Of a stretch of 27,832 nt of DNA, positions 13,868 through 22,886 are shown piece by piece. The stretch is from ZLKRG44 sp964555705 (GTDB lineage: Bacteria; Planctomycetota; Phycisphaerae; Phycisphaerales; SM1A02): assembly GCA_964555705.1 (NCBI GenBank), contig CAZKTN010000028.1:1-27832 (forward strand), given 5' to 3'. Below the pieces are notes generated by a model, which saw nothing but the letters and a program-made list of their open reading frames with translations, searched no databases and was not told the origin of the DNA. The translations under genes were made by a program, and so were the position numbers. The first letter of the stretch is position 1, and each line of letters opens with the position of its first letter.

Positions 13868-16548
13868 GACACGAGCGGCTCCGGCGAGGCGAGCCTCGCG
13901 ACGAGCGCGGTCCATCCGGTCTGGTGCGAGGCTCCGCATCCGCGGCCTGTGTCGCCGCAGAAGTACTCGTGGAACCGGATCAGGTCGCGGAAGTGCGGGT
14001 CATGCTGGAAGAGGTGGGTGTTGCCCTCGCACGGACGGAGCCCGTCCGGTCCGCGCATGAACAGCGACGTGAGCCGGCGCGACAGGTGCTGCGACACCCC
14101 GCGCAGCGTGGCCTGCTGGCCCGAGCCCACCGGGCACTCGACGGTGAAGTCGTCGCCGTAGTACTGGTGGAACTTCTCGAGCGCCTCGCAGATGAGGTAG
14201 TTGAGCGGCATCCAGACCGGACCGCGCCAGTTGCTGTTGCCGCCGAACAGGCCTGAGAGTCCCTCGGCGGGCTCGTACCGCACCGACAGGCTCTTGCCGT
14301 TGGTCCACATCACGTACGGCTCGTCGCGTAGCGCGCGCGACATCGACCTGATGCCGTGCGGCGACAGGAACTTGCTCTCGTCGAGCGCGTGGCGCAGCAG
14401 GCACTTCATCCTGTGCCCGCGCAGCAGCGAGAAGAGGCGGCGCTCGCCGCGCCCGGGCTCCGTCCACCGCGACACCAGCGAGGCGAGATCTGGACGCTTG
14501 GCGAGGAACCACTCGAGACGCTGCTTGAAGACGGGGAGCCGCTCCATCACCTCAGGCTCGAGCACCTCGACGGAGAGCAGGGGAATCAGCCCCACGATGG
14601 ACTGGATGCGCAGCGGCGTGTCGGTGCCGTCCGGGTGACGAAGCCGATCGAAGAAGAACTCCTCATGCTCGTCCCAGAGCCCCGCGTGGCCGTCCGCGCC
14701 CGCCATGGCGGACGCGATCATGAGGAAGTGCTCGAAGAACTTCGTGGCCATGTCCTGGTAGGGCTGGCCGTGCAGCGCGAGCTCGGTGGCGATCCTCATC
14801 ATCTTCAGGCAGAACATCCCCATGTGGGCCGTGGCGTCCGCCTGCTGAAGCGTCACTCCATCGGGAAGCGGCGCGCTGCGGTCGAAGACCCCGACATTGT
14901 CGAGGCCGAGGAACCCGCCCGAGAAGACGTTTCGCCCCGTCTCGTCCTTGCGGTTGACCCACCACGTGAAGTTGATGAGCATCCGGTTGAAGACGCGCTG
15001 CAGGAAGGCAATGTCGCCCTGGCCGTCGGGGCCTCCGCGCTCGATCTGGTACACGCGCCATGCGGCCCACGCGTGCACCGGCGGGTTGCAGTCGTCGAAG
15101 TTCCACTCGTAGGCGGGCAGCGCGCCGCTTGGATGCATGAAGCGGTCGGTGAGGAGCTGCTCGAGCTGCCGCTTCGCGTCGGTCGGGTCGATGGGCGCGA
15201 GCGCCACTGCGTGGAATGCGTGGTCCCACGCCGCGTACCACGGGTACTCCCACGAATCGGGCATGCAGAGCACGGTGGCGTTGTCGAGGTGACGCCAGTC
15301 GTGGTTGCGTCCGGTCCTGCGGGACTCGGGCGGGGGCGGCATAGCCGGGTCGCCGTCGAGCCAGGTGCGGACGTCGTACGCGTAGTACTGGCGGCACCAC
15401 AGAAGCCCGGCCCACGCCGCACGCTGCACCTCACGCGCCTGCTGCGGCTCCACGCCACGCTGCAGCGCGCCGTAGAACTCGTCGGCCTCGGCGCGACGCG
15501 CCGCGATGGCGGCGTCGAAGTCAGCGAAGGGGCTGGGCGCGACGGACGTGCCGGACTTCGCCTTCGCTGTGCGCCCATCAGTTGGCCGCATGCGTGCGCG
15601 GAATGTGACTGACCCGCCGGCGGGGACGGTCGCGGTGAAGTGCGCAGCCATCCGCGTGCCGATGCGCGCATGGTTGACCGCATCCGCGCGGCCATGCACG
15701 ACCGCGTCATTGATGCCGTCCTTGAAGTAGGCGCCCTCGCGTGGCTGTCCGTGGAGCCTCTCCACGTTCGTGTCGTTGTCGCAGAAGAGCAGCTCCGGCG
15801 AGCCGTCGAAGTGCACCCGAAGTGGCGGCAGAGCAGGGTGGGACACGTCGACCGCATCCGTGCCGCACGCCGCGAGCGACGGCCTGTGCGCGCCCCGGTC
15901 CCAGCTCCATGTGTTGCGGTACCACACGTGAGGGAGCGCATGGATCGTCGCAGGGTCCGGCCCGCGGTTGGTGACGGTGACCCGCATCAGGATGTCGTCA
16001 TGCGACGCCTTCGCCCACTCGATGGAGACATCGAAGTACCGCGAGTCCTCGAAGATGCCCGTGTCGACGATCTCGAACTCGGGCTCGAGCTTGCTGCGCG
16101 CCGCGTTCCCGCGCACGAGCTCCTCGTACGGGTACGCGCGCTGCGGGTACTTGTAGAGCATCCGCTGGTAGGCGCCCGAGGGAAGCGCGTCCTCGAACCA
16201 GTAGAGCTCCTTGACGTCCTCGCCGTGGTTGCCCTGCGAGTTCGTGAGGCCGAAGAAGCGCTCCTTGAGGATCGGATCCACGCCGTTCCAGAGCGCAAGC
16301 GAGATGCACAGCGTCTGGTCGCTGTCGCAGAAGCCGCCGATGCCGTCCTCGCCCCACCGGTACGCGCGGCTGCGCGCGTGATCATGCGGGAAGTACTCCC
16401 ATGCGGACCCGTCCGCGCTGTAGTCCTCGCGCACGGTGCCCCACTGCCGGTCGCTGACGTACGCGCCCCAGCGCCGCCACGGGGCTCGGCCAAGCCGGTC
16501 GTCCTCAAGCCGTGCGTGCTCTGCGGTGGCCCGGCTTTCGAGTGTCAT
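13864..16548 (-). CDS. GH63-family glycosidase (bacterial glucosidase / mannosylglycerate-hydrolase-like)
   Basis: 894 residues, full length for the bacterial GH63 subfamily. The N-terminus shows the strongly conserved blocks WGTVREDYSADGSAWEYFPH, YRWGEDGIGGFCDSDQTLC, LALWNGVDPILKERFFGL and SQGNHGEDVKELYWFED. The catalytic (alpha/alpha)6 barrel includes YPWYAAWDHAFHAVALAP and GGNSNWRGPVWMPLNYL. The family hydrolyses alpha-glucosidic or glucosyl/mannosyl-glycerate linkages; exact substrate cannot be told here. No signal peptide, so cytoplasmic. The ATG at 16548 overlaps the GH133 stop as ATGA, and GGAGG at 16553-16557 precedes it by 4 nt. The 3' end overlaps the kinase start in the same way. 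With the debranching enzyme it probably processes glycogen or a glucosylated compatible solute. Confidence 0.92.
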   Translation of the reverse strand: MTLESRATAEHARLEDDRLGRAPWRRWGAYVSDRQWGTVREDYSADGSAWEYFPHDHARSRAYRWGEDGIGGFCDSDQTLCISLALWNGVDPILKERFFGLTNSQGNHGEDVKELYWFEDALPSGAYQRMLYKYPQRAYPYEELVRGNAARSKLEPEFEIVDTGIFEDSRYFDVSIEWAKASHDDILMRVTVTNRGPDPATIHALPHVWYRNTWSWDRGAHRPSLAACGTDAVDVSHPALPPLRVHFDGSPELLFCDNDTNVERLHGQPREGAYFKDGINDAVVHGRADAVNHARIGTRMAAHFTATVPAGGSVTFRARMRPTDGRTAKAKSGTSVAPSPFADFDAAIAARRAEADEFYGALQRGVEPQQAREVQRAAWAGLLWCRQYYAYDVRTWLDGDPAMPPPPESRRTGRNHDWRHLDNATVLCMPDSWEYPWYAAWDHAFHAVALAPIDPTDAKRQLEQLLTDRFMHPSGALPAYEWNFDDCNPPVHAWAAWRVYQIERGGPDGQGDIAFLQRVFNRMLINFTWWVNRKDETGRNVFSGGFLGLDNVGVFDRSAPLPDGVTLQQADATAHMGMFCLKMMRIATELALHGQPYQDMATKFFEHFLMIASAMAGADGHAGLWDEHEEFFFDRLRHPDGTDTPLRIQSIVGLIPLLSVEVLEPEVMERLPVFKQRLEWFLAKRPDLASLVSRWTEPGRGERRLFSLLRGHRMKCLLRHALDESKFLSPHGIRSMSRALRDEPYVMWTNGKSLSVRYEPAEGLSGLFGGNSNWRGPVWMPLNYLICEALEKFHQYYGDDFTVECPVGSGQQATLRGVSQHLSRRLTSLFMRGPDGLRPCEGNTHLFQHDPHFRDLIRFHEYFCGDTGRGCGASHQTGWTALVARLASPEPLVS

Positions 16549-18602
16549 GGCGCCTCCGGCGCGAGAGTTGTCGCGGGCAGGTCATTGGCCGCCTGCCCGG
16601 CAAGGAGCCGCTCGCACAGCCGCCACACCTTCAGTGCTGCAGCAACGCTCCATGCCTGCATCGGGCATCCGCCTGGTGAGTGAGGCGCATCGCCGTCGTG
16701 CACCTCGGACACGGAGCCGAGACCGGCCTCGCGCAGGTGATTCGCGTACGGAAGCAGGAAGTCCATGACCGCGTCCGCATCGCGGTGGACGGAGAGGTGC
16801 GCCGTGAGCAGCGGGCCGAAGAGCCATGGCCATGCAGTGCCCATGTGGTAGGCGCTGTCCCGCTGCTCAGGGGTGCCCGAGTAGTGGCCGATGTAGCGCG
16901 GGTCGGCCGCATCGAGCGTTCGCACGCCTGCAGGAGTCCATAGCCGGCTCATGCACAGGTCGACGACTGCGCGCCGCTGTCCCTCCGGCAGCGGCGAGTC
17001 CGGTAGAGAGACGGCAAAGAGCTGGTTCGGGCGAATGCTCGCATCTGCGCCATCGGGCCCATCGATCACGTCAAAGCAGCATGCGGATCGCGTGTTCCAG
17101 AATCTTCCGAACGAGTCGGCGGCGCGGTCGGCGGCAGCGGCGTGCGGCTTCGCATCAGCGCCAGCCCGCGGTGCCAGGCGGGCCATCACGCGCAGCGCGT
17201 GATGCCAGAGCGCGTTCACCTCGACGGGCTTGCCGATGCGCGGCGTGATCACGCGGTCGCCGCACTTGGCGTCCATCCATGTGAGCTGCACGCCAGCCTC
17301 CCCTGCCCGCAGCAGTCCGTCGGATGGGTCGACCGCGATGCCGTGTCGAGTCCCCGCCGAGTAGCGCTCGATGACCTGCGCCATCGCCGGCCACACGTCC
17401 TTGAGGAACGAGTCCGGCGCACCCGCGCGCATCGTGTCGTCGATGGCGGAGATCATCGCCAGCGGCGCATCGACGCTGTTGAACTCGATTGCGTCGCCCG
17501 CACGGTCAGGGAATCGGTTCGGCAGCATGCCGCCGTCGATCGCGCGGCTCCACGTGCGGATGACGCGCTGCGCGTCATCGACGCGTCCGGTCGCGAGCAG
17601 CAGCCCCGGCAGCGCAAGCATCGTGTCGCGGCCCCAGTCGCCGAACCATGGGTAGCCCGCGATGATCGAGAGCCCATCGAGGTCGCCGACGCGCCTGCGC
17701 ACGACGAACTGGTCCGCGGCGAGGCAGAGCTGCCCTACGGGGCGGAGCGCATCAGGGAGCCTGCACCGCGAGAGGAGCTCGGACTCGTGGCGCATATGCA
17801 GAGTGCGGCCGGAACCGGCCGCCTTCGCGTCCTGCGGCGAGGTCGACACCGTGACTGTGCTCGACGTGCGGGGCTCGAGCACGATGCGCACCTCGGCCGC
17901 ACGCACGAGCGAGTCGGAGGAGTCGTAGCCGCGCGCACGCTCCTCGGTGAGGAGGAAGTTGCGCCACACGCTGCCGTCCGGCGTGGGCACGATGGCGTCG
18001 CCCTGCACCCATACGGCGGACGTGGGCGTCTCCGGACCGGGCCATCGGATGCGCAGCCCGCGCGAGGCAAGCTCGCAGGAGGGAGCCGCGATGCCCGGCG
18101 CCGCGAGCGAGTGATGAGGGCGCCGGTCCACCAGCACATCCATGGCGATGTCGATCGGGTTCGACGACTCGCGCGCCGTCCACTCCATCACTGTCGTGTG
18201 CTCGCCCTGCACCATCCACATGCGCAGCTCGATGAGCGCGTCGGAGATGGCCCATCTCCACACCGGCATCGATCCCTCGAGCCTGAACTGCTGCAGCAGC
18301 AGGTGGCCTGCGGGCTGCATCGAGCCATCGGTCCACAGCCCCGCATAGAGCGGATGCGACTTCCCCCGGTACGTCACCGTCGGCGCCATTGCGCCAACGA
18401 GCATCGTGCGGTCGGCGGGTGAGTCGCCCGCGACGACAAGCGTGCCGTGGTAGCGCCGGGTGCGCGCGAGCGCGACAGTTCCCATCGCGTAGCCGCCGAG
18501 CCCGTTGGTCAGGAGCCACTCGCGGTCGAGGGCCGCGCGGTCGTTGCAGATGGCGCGCCCGAAGTCGACGAAGTCGCAGTGGAAGGCGGGCTCGCGCTGC
18601 AC
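16545..18602 (-). CDS. Glycogen debranching enzyme, archaeal type (amylo-alpha-1,6-glucosidase, GH133)
   Basis: 685 residues. The N-terminal GDE domain begins with EWLLTNGLGGYAMGTVAL and TRRYHGTLVVAGD; the catalytic C-terminal domain has GYPWFGDWGRDTMLALPGL, GMLPNRFPD, QLTWMDAKCGDRVITPRIGK and YHMGTAWPWLFGPLL. These are diagnostic for this family, which removes alpha-1,6 branch stubs of glycogen in the cytoplasm. The start is a GTG directly after the prfB TAA stop (no nucleotide between), with GAGG of GAGGGCTAA as ribosome binding site 5 nt upstream; no upstream extension is possible without crossing the prfB stop, and the first internal ATG would remove conserved sequence. The stop overlaps the GH63 start. 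Confidence 0.93.
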   Translation of the reverse strand: MQREPAFHCDFVDFGRAICNDRAALDREWLLTNGLGGYAMGTVALARTRRYHGTLVVAGDSPADRTMLVGAMAPTVTYRGKSHPLYAGLWTDGSMQPAGHLLLQQFRLEGSMPVWRWAISDALIELRMWMVQGEHTTVMEWTARESSNPIDIAMDVLVDRRPHHSLAAPGIAAPSCELASRGLRIRWPGPETPTSAVWVQGDAIVPTPDGSVWRNFLLTEERARGYDSSDSLVRAAEVRIVLEPRTSSTVTVSTSPQDAKAAGSGRTLHMRHESELLSRCRLPDALRPVGQLCLAADQFVVRRRVGDLDGLSIIAGYPWFGDWGRDTMLALPGLLLATGRVDDAQRVIRTWSRAIDGGMLPNRFPDRAGDAIEFNSVDAPLAMISAIDDTMRAGAPDSFLKDVWPAMAQVIERYSAGTRHGIAVDPSDGLLRAGEAGVQLTWMDAKCGDRVITPRIGKPVEVNALWHHALRVMARLAPRAGADAKPHAAAADRAADSFGRFWNTRSACCFDVIDGPDGADASIRPNQLFAVSLPDSPLPEGQRRAVVDLCMSRLWTPAGVRTLDAADPRYIGHYSGTPEQRDSAYHMGTAWPWLFGPLLTAHLSVHRDADAVMDFLLPYANHLREAGLGSVSEVHDGDAPHSPGGCPMQAWSVAAALKVWRLCERLLAGQAANDLPATTLAPEAP

Positions 18603-19713
18603 TTAGCCCTCGCGCTCCTTCCGGCGGCGCTTCAGTTCCGCATCCACGAACCCGTCGAGGTTGCCGTCGAGCACATGCTCGGGGTTGCCCTCCTCGTAGC
18701 CGGTGCGGTGGTCCTTCGCACGGTTGTCGTAGAAGACGTACGAGCGGATCTGGGTGCCCCATCCGCGCTCGACCTTGCCGCCCTTGGCCGCGTCGATCTC
18801 GGCGGCGCGCCTCTCCTCCTCGAGCTGCTCGAGCTTGGACCGAAGCACGGTCAGCGCCTGCTTGCGGTTCTGCGGCTGGTCACGGTAGGTGCTGGCGACG
18901 ACCATGATGCCTGTGGGCTTGTGCACCACCCGGATCGCTGTCGCGACCTTGTTCACGTTCTGGCCGCCGGGACCTGACGCGCGCACGAATGGCGTGATCT
19001 CGAGGTCCTTCTCGGGGATCTCGAGCGCCGACTCGTCGAACTCGGGCGTCACGTCGACGGTCGCGAAGCTCGTCTGGCGCTTGCCTTCGGCATTGAAGGG
19101 GGAGACGCGCGCGAGCCGGTGCGTGCCGTGCTCGCAGCTCATGTAGCCGTACGCGAAGGGGCCCTTCACGAGGTAGGAGACTTCCGCGATGCCGACTTCG
19201 GTGCCGTAGGTCCGGCTCATCTCCTCGACCTGCCATCCCATGCGCTGCCACCAGTAGAGGTACATGCGCTCGAGCATCTCGGCCCAGTCGTTGGCCTCGG
19301 TGCCGCCGACGCCCGCCTGGATCGCGACGAACGCGTTACGGTGGTCGTGCTTGCCCGACAGCAGCGACTGCAGCTCCACCTTCTCCATCCGCTGCTGGAG
19401 CTGGAAGAGCGACTCGTCGGCTTCGGAGAGCATCTCCGCATCGCCGGACTCCTTCGCGAGCTCGTAGCCCACCTTCGCATCGTCGAGACCGGACATCACG
19501 GCCTCGAGAGGCTCGGTCTGCGCACGGATCACCTTCATGTCGGCGATGACCTTCTGGGCCCGCTTGGGGTCGTTCCAGAGGTCAGGCTCGTTCATCTGCG
19601 CCTCAAGCCTGGCGCGTTCGGCGAGTCGTGAAGGCCAGTTAAAGGGAGTCGCGGATGGTCGTGATCCGCGCCTCAAGGTCGTCGATCACCGGCTGATGCG
19701 CATCGAAGTGCAT
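18603..19713 (-). CDS. prfB: Peptide chain release factor 2, with programmed +1 frameshift
   Basis: Read as two frames: ATG at 19713 through CTT at 19644-19642 (24 codons, MHFDAHQPVIDDL to RDSL), then a TAA at 19641-19639; after skipping one base, translation continues AAC TGG CCT to the TAA at 18605-18603. The product is 369 residues, the normal RF2 length. RF2 marks are the SPF stop-recognition motif (ARVSPFNAEGKR) and the GGQ peptidyl-hydrolysis motif (ASGPGGQNVNKVATA). The site falls at codon 25, matching the classical RF2 autoregulatory frameshift, with the same CTT slip codon and following C, but the stop is TAA not TGA and no AGGGGG-like element lies upstream. RF2 releases peptides at UGA and UAA. 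A gene caller that ignores the shift would start it near 19676. It is divergent from lysS and heads the glycogen-kinase run. Confidence 0.93.
19638..19646 (-). promoter_or_regulatory. RF2 programmed +1 frameshift site with TAA stop
   Basis: Minus-strand reading is TCC CTT TAA C in the prfB zero frame. A slip of the P-site CTT to TTT restores the RF2 frame. The common form is CTT TGA C with a Shine-Dalgarno-like AGGGGG three bases upstream; here CGCGACTCC occupies that place. Confidence 0.85.
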
Positions 19714-19738
19714 CGTGCGATCGTAGCATCGTCTCGCC
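19714..19738. other. 25-bp divergent spacer between prfB and lysS
   Basis: Only 25 bp lie between the two start codons. Promoters of both genes must therefore reach into each other's coding sequence. No -35/-10 pair or ribosome binding site was convincing. A perfect 10-bp palindrome, GATGCGCATC (19695-19704), lies just inside the prfB 5' end. Confidence 0.5.
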
Positions 19739-21355
19739 ATGAGCATGGAGGAACATACGGAGCTCGTTGCCGCCCGCCGCGCCAAGCTGCAGCGCTATCG
19801 CAGCGAGCTCGGCATCGAGCCCTACGGGCAGCGCGCGGATGGGCTGGTCACGCTCGCCACCGCACGTGCCATGTTCGACGAGGCTGCGCACGCCGCATTC
19901 GACGCCGCTGACCGCGCAGCGCGCGAAGCCGCGAAGCAGCAGGCCGCATCTGGCGGCGCGCCCGCCGCTGCGAAGGCCGTGCCGGACACGCGCGCTGAGG
20001 CGCATGTGGCTGGCCGCGTCATCCAGCACCGCGACATGGGCAAGATCGTGTTCCTGCAGCTGCGTGACCACAGTGGAGACCTGCAGGTGTCGATCTCAAG
20101 GGCTGCGGTGCCCGCCGCCGACTTCGACATCGCCAAGAGCCTCGACTACGGCGACATCGTGTCGACGCGCGGCCGCATCGGCCGCACCCAGAAGGGCGAG
20201 ATCTGCGTATGGAGCCATGCGCTCGCGCTTCAGTCGAAGAACCTCGAGCCGCCGCCCTCGAAGTGGCATGGCCTCGAGGACGAGGAGCTGCGCTGCCGGC
20301 GACGGTATGTGGACATGTGGGCGAACCCCGAGGTGACGCGCACGCTCACCGCGCGGGCGGGCATCGTGTCGGAGGTGCGGCGGTTCATGGAGTCGCGCGG
20401 GTTCCTTGAGGTCGAGACGCCGATGATGCAGTCGATGGCCGGCGGCGCAGCCGCGCGCCCGTTCGTGACGCAGCACCATGCGCTCGGCATGGAGCTCTAC
20501 ATGCGCATCGCGCCGGAGCTCTACCTCAAGAGGCTCCTCGTGGGCGGCCTGCCGCGCGTCTTCGAGATCAACCGCAACTTCCGCAACGAGGGCATCGACC
20601 GCTCCCACAACCCCGAGTTCACCGCGATGGAGGCGTACGAGGCCTTCGGCGACTACGGCACCATGATGGAGATGGTGGAGTCGCTCGTGCACCACTGCGC
20701 GTGCGCGGCGCTCGAGCGAGGTTGGCATCCGGCTGCAGAGGCAGGCCCCACGCTCCCGTGGGGACCGCACCGCGTGAACTACGCGATGCCCTTCGTGCGC
20801 GTCCGCTACGAGGAGCTCTTCGAGCGCGCGATGGGGTTCCCTGTGTCCGACCGCGAGCGCACGCGCGAGGCGGCGGTTGCCGCGCGCATCCCTGACGCGG
20901 GCAAGCTCGACCACTGGTTCCTTGTCGATGCGCTCTTCGAGGAGCGCGCCGAGTCGCTCATCGACCCGTGCAGGCCCACCTTCGTGATCGACTACCCGAG
21001 CGCCACGAGCCCGCTCACGCGCCCGAGCCGCACCCGGCCGGAGCTCGCCGAGCGGTGGGACCTCTTCATCGCCGGCATGGAGATAGGTCCCGCGTACACC
21101 GAGCTCAACGACCCCGACATCCAGCGCGCGAAGTTCAGCGAGCAGCTCGCCGGCGCTGACGAGGAACAGCAGGCGTTCAGGTCGATGGACGAGGACTTCC
21201 TGATGGCGCTCAAGGTTGGGATGCCTCCGGCAGGCGGCATGGGACTGGGCATCGACCGGCTGGTGATGCTGATGACCGGTAGCGCGTCGATCCGCGACGT
21301 GATCGCCTTCCCGCTGATGCGCCCCGAGCACGACGGTGCGCCCGCACCGGAGTGA
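19739..21355 (+). CDS. lysS: Lysyl-tRNA synthetase, class II
   Basis: 538 residues. An OB-fold anticodon-binding domain (~85-190, VAGRVIQHRDMGKIVFLQL) is followed by the class II catalytic core: motif 1 near FMESRGFLEVETPMM, motif 2 in RVFEINRNFRNEGIDRSHN, motif 3 in GGMGLGIDRLVMLMTG, and the LysRS-typical EIGPAYTELNDPDIQRAKF. The enzyme charges tRNA-Lys in the cytoplasm. An Ala-rich insert at ~50-85 (AHAAFDAADRAAREAAKQQ) is longer than in E. coli LysS. Start ATG at 19739; an alternative ATG at 19745 differs by two residues; neither has a good ribosome binding site. It ends within a few bases of the transglutaminase gene start, so the two are probably co-transcribed. Confidence 0.95.
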   Translation: MSMEEHTELVAARRAKLQRYRSELGIEPYGQRADGLVTLATARAMFDEAAHAAFDAADRAAREAAKQQAASGGAPAAAKAVPDTRAEAHVAGRVIQHRDMGKIVFLQLRDHSGDLQVSISRAAVPAADFDIAKSLDYGDIVSTRGRIGRTQKGEICVWSHALALQSKNLEPPPSKWHGLEDEELRCRRRYVDMWANPEVTRTLTARAGIVSEVRRFMESRGFLEVETPMMQSMAGGAAARPFVTQHHALGMELYMRIAPELYLKRLLVGGLPRVFEINRNFRNEGIDRSHNPEFTAMEAYEAFGDYGTMMEMVESLVHHCACAALERGWHPAAEAGPTLPWGPHRVNYAMPFVRVRYEELFERAMGFPVSDRERTREAAVAARIPDAGKLDHWFLVDALFEERAESLIDPCRPTFVIDYPSATSPLTRPSRTRPELAERWDLFIAGMEIGPAYTELNDPDIQRAKFSEQLAGADEEQQAFRSMDEDFLMALKVGMPPAGGMGLGIDRLVMLMTGSASIRDVIAFPLMRPEHDGAPAPE

Positions 21356-21356
21356 C

Positions 21357-22886
21357 ATGCGCATTGCGGAGCGCCAACCGGCACCGATCGCTCCCGTCAC
21401 GGTGATGCGCTGCGTCGGCGCGCTCGTTGCCGCCGCTGCGCTCGCGCTGTGCGCTGTCGGGGTTCGCGCAGGCCCGGTGGCGGGCGCCAAGGAGACGTGG
21501 TTCCGCATCTCGATCGACGGCACCGATGCGGGCTGGCAGCGCACGTCAGAGGCTGCAGACGCGCGTGGGTTCCGCAGCGCATCCGAGTCGTTCCTGCGTG
21601 TGGGCCGCGACGGTGCGGCGACCGAGATCAGGATCCGGTGGGAGCTCGTCGAGAGCGCCACAGGCACGCCGATCGAGTGCACGGTGGAGCAGTGGGTCGG
21701 CGCAACGCCCACTCGCACCCGTGCGGAGTTCGGCGCCGATGGCGTCACTGCCCGAAGCGAAGGGGGAGGCCGCGAGGTGGTGCAGCGTTTCCCTGCGCTT
21801 CCCGCGGATTGCCTCGGTCCTGCGGCCGCGGGGAGGCACATCGAGGGACGGCGCGCGGCTGGCGCTGCGCGCATCGAGTGCACGACGATCGATCCCGCAT
21901 CGGGCCTCGGCCCTGTCGGCATCGTGACGGTGCCCGCGCCAGGCGAGGGATGCTGGAGCACGACGACGACGGTGGTGCCCACGGCCATGACGGAGTGCCT
22001 CGACGGGCATGGCGACGTGGTGCGCGCGGAGTCAAGGCTCGGCATCGGCACCTTCGTGCTCACGCGCGTCGACAGGTTGCGTGCGCAGGCGCCGCTGCCG
22101 GGGGGCAACGCCGGTGTGGACGTGCTTCGCCGAAGCGTTGTGGAGGTGAGGCCGCCGGCCGATGGGCTGCTCTCCGCACAGCGCGCCGTCGTCAACGTGC
22201 GCGCGCGCTCAGGGCAGCTGATTCCGCTTCCGTCGTCTGGCGCGCAGCGCGTCGAGCCCGGAGCCGACGGATCATCCGCTCGCGTCACTCTCGACTCCTC
22301 GCTCGGCAGCGCGGCTGCGGAGGGGGATGCCTCCGACGCGCGCTACCGCGACGCGTCGCCAGTCATCGACTCCGACGATCCCGCGATCCGTGCAGCGGCC
22401 CAACGCACGCTCGCGGCGGTGAAGGGCGGCGACTCTGCGCGGGCCGAGGCGCTCCGCGCGTTCGTGCACCGGCACATCACCGGCAAGAACCTGGCATCCG
22501 TGTTCGCGAGCGCGTCGAGCGTGATGCGCGACCGCAGCGGCGACTGCACCGAGCACGCTGTGCTGCTCGCGGCGATGCTGCGCGCTGCGGGCACCCCCTC
22601 GCGCCTTGCTGCGGGCGTGGTGTACGCGCGCGAGTTTGCGGGCGTCCGCAGCTGCTACGCGTGGCACATGTGGACCCAGGCGCTCATCGACGGACAGTGG
22701 CGCGACCTCGATGCGACGCTCGATGGCCGTGCGTTCCATGCCGGTCACATCCTCGTCGCGACCGGTGCGCAGGAGGGGCCATCGATCGACCCGGTGTTCG
22801 CCGGCATGGTGATGTCGGTCGGCAACCTCTCGGTCGACGTGGAGTCCGTGGATGGGCATCCGCTGCAGAAGGGGACCCGGGAGTGA
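21357..22886 (+). CDS. Exported transglutaminase-like (TGc) protein
   Basis: 509 residues from the ATG at 21357, one base after the lysS TGA, with GGAG 4 nt upstream. GTG 21336 and ATG 21405 are alternatives; the last would start directly at the signal peptide (MRCVGALVAAAALALCAVG). After ~300 residues of beta-rich sequence without recognised motifs comes a transglutaminase-like core: Cys397 in SGDCTEHAVLLAAMLRAAG, His437 in YAWHMW and Asp452 in WRDLDATL form the papain-like triad. Family members cleave or cross-link amide bonds, often in the envelope; substrate unknown. The stop overlaps the nnrD start as GTGA. Confidence 0.87.
   Translation: MRIAERQPAPIAPVTVMRCVGALVAAAALALCAVGVRAGPVAGAKETWFRISIDGTDAGWQRTSEAADARGFRSASESFLRVGRDGAATEIRIRWELVESATGTPIECTVEQWVGATPTRTRAEFGADGVTARSEGGGREVVQRFPALPADCLGPAAAGRHIEGRRAAGAARIECTTIDPASGLGPVGIVTVPAPGEGCWSTTTTVVPTAMTECLDGHGDVVRAESRLGIGTFVLTRVDRLRAQAPLPGGNAGVDVLRRSVVEVRPPADGLLSAQRAVVNVRARSGQLIPLPSSGAQRVEPGADGSSARVTLDSSLGSAAAEGDASDARYRDASPVIDSDDPAIRAAAQRTLAAVKGGDSARAEALRAFVHRHITGKNLASVFASASSVMRDRSGDCTEHAVLLAAMLRAAGTPSRLAAGVVYAREFAGVRSCYAWHMWTQALIDGQWRDLDATLDGRAFHAGHILVATGAQEGPSIDPVFAGMVMSVGNLSVDVESVDGHPLQKGTRE

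Noticed and set aside
13868..13939. 24-residue N-terminal extension of the hybrid kinase
   Set aside because: It overlaps the GH63 end; the ATG at 13867 forms an ATGA junction and leads straight into a membrane helix.
19638..19646. prfB as a frameshifted pseudogene
   Set aside because: The break is exactly at the known RF2 programmed frameshift position with the CTT slip codon, and the rest of the protein is intact.
20096..22288. 730-codon minus-strand frame
   Set aside because: It lies opposite lysS and the transglutaminase gene, both strongly supported by family motifs; composition is Arg/His/Ala-rich shadow.
21449..22882. Upstream extension of the nnrD frame to a 806-residue protein
   Set aside because: The extension overlaps the transglutaminase gene in another frame and has shadow composition; a GTG at 22883 with a ribosome binding site and GTGA overlap fits the family start.
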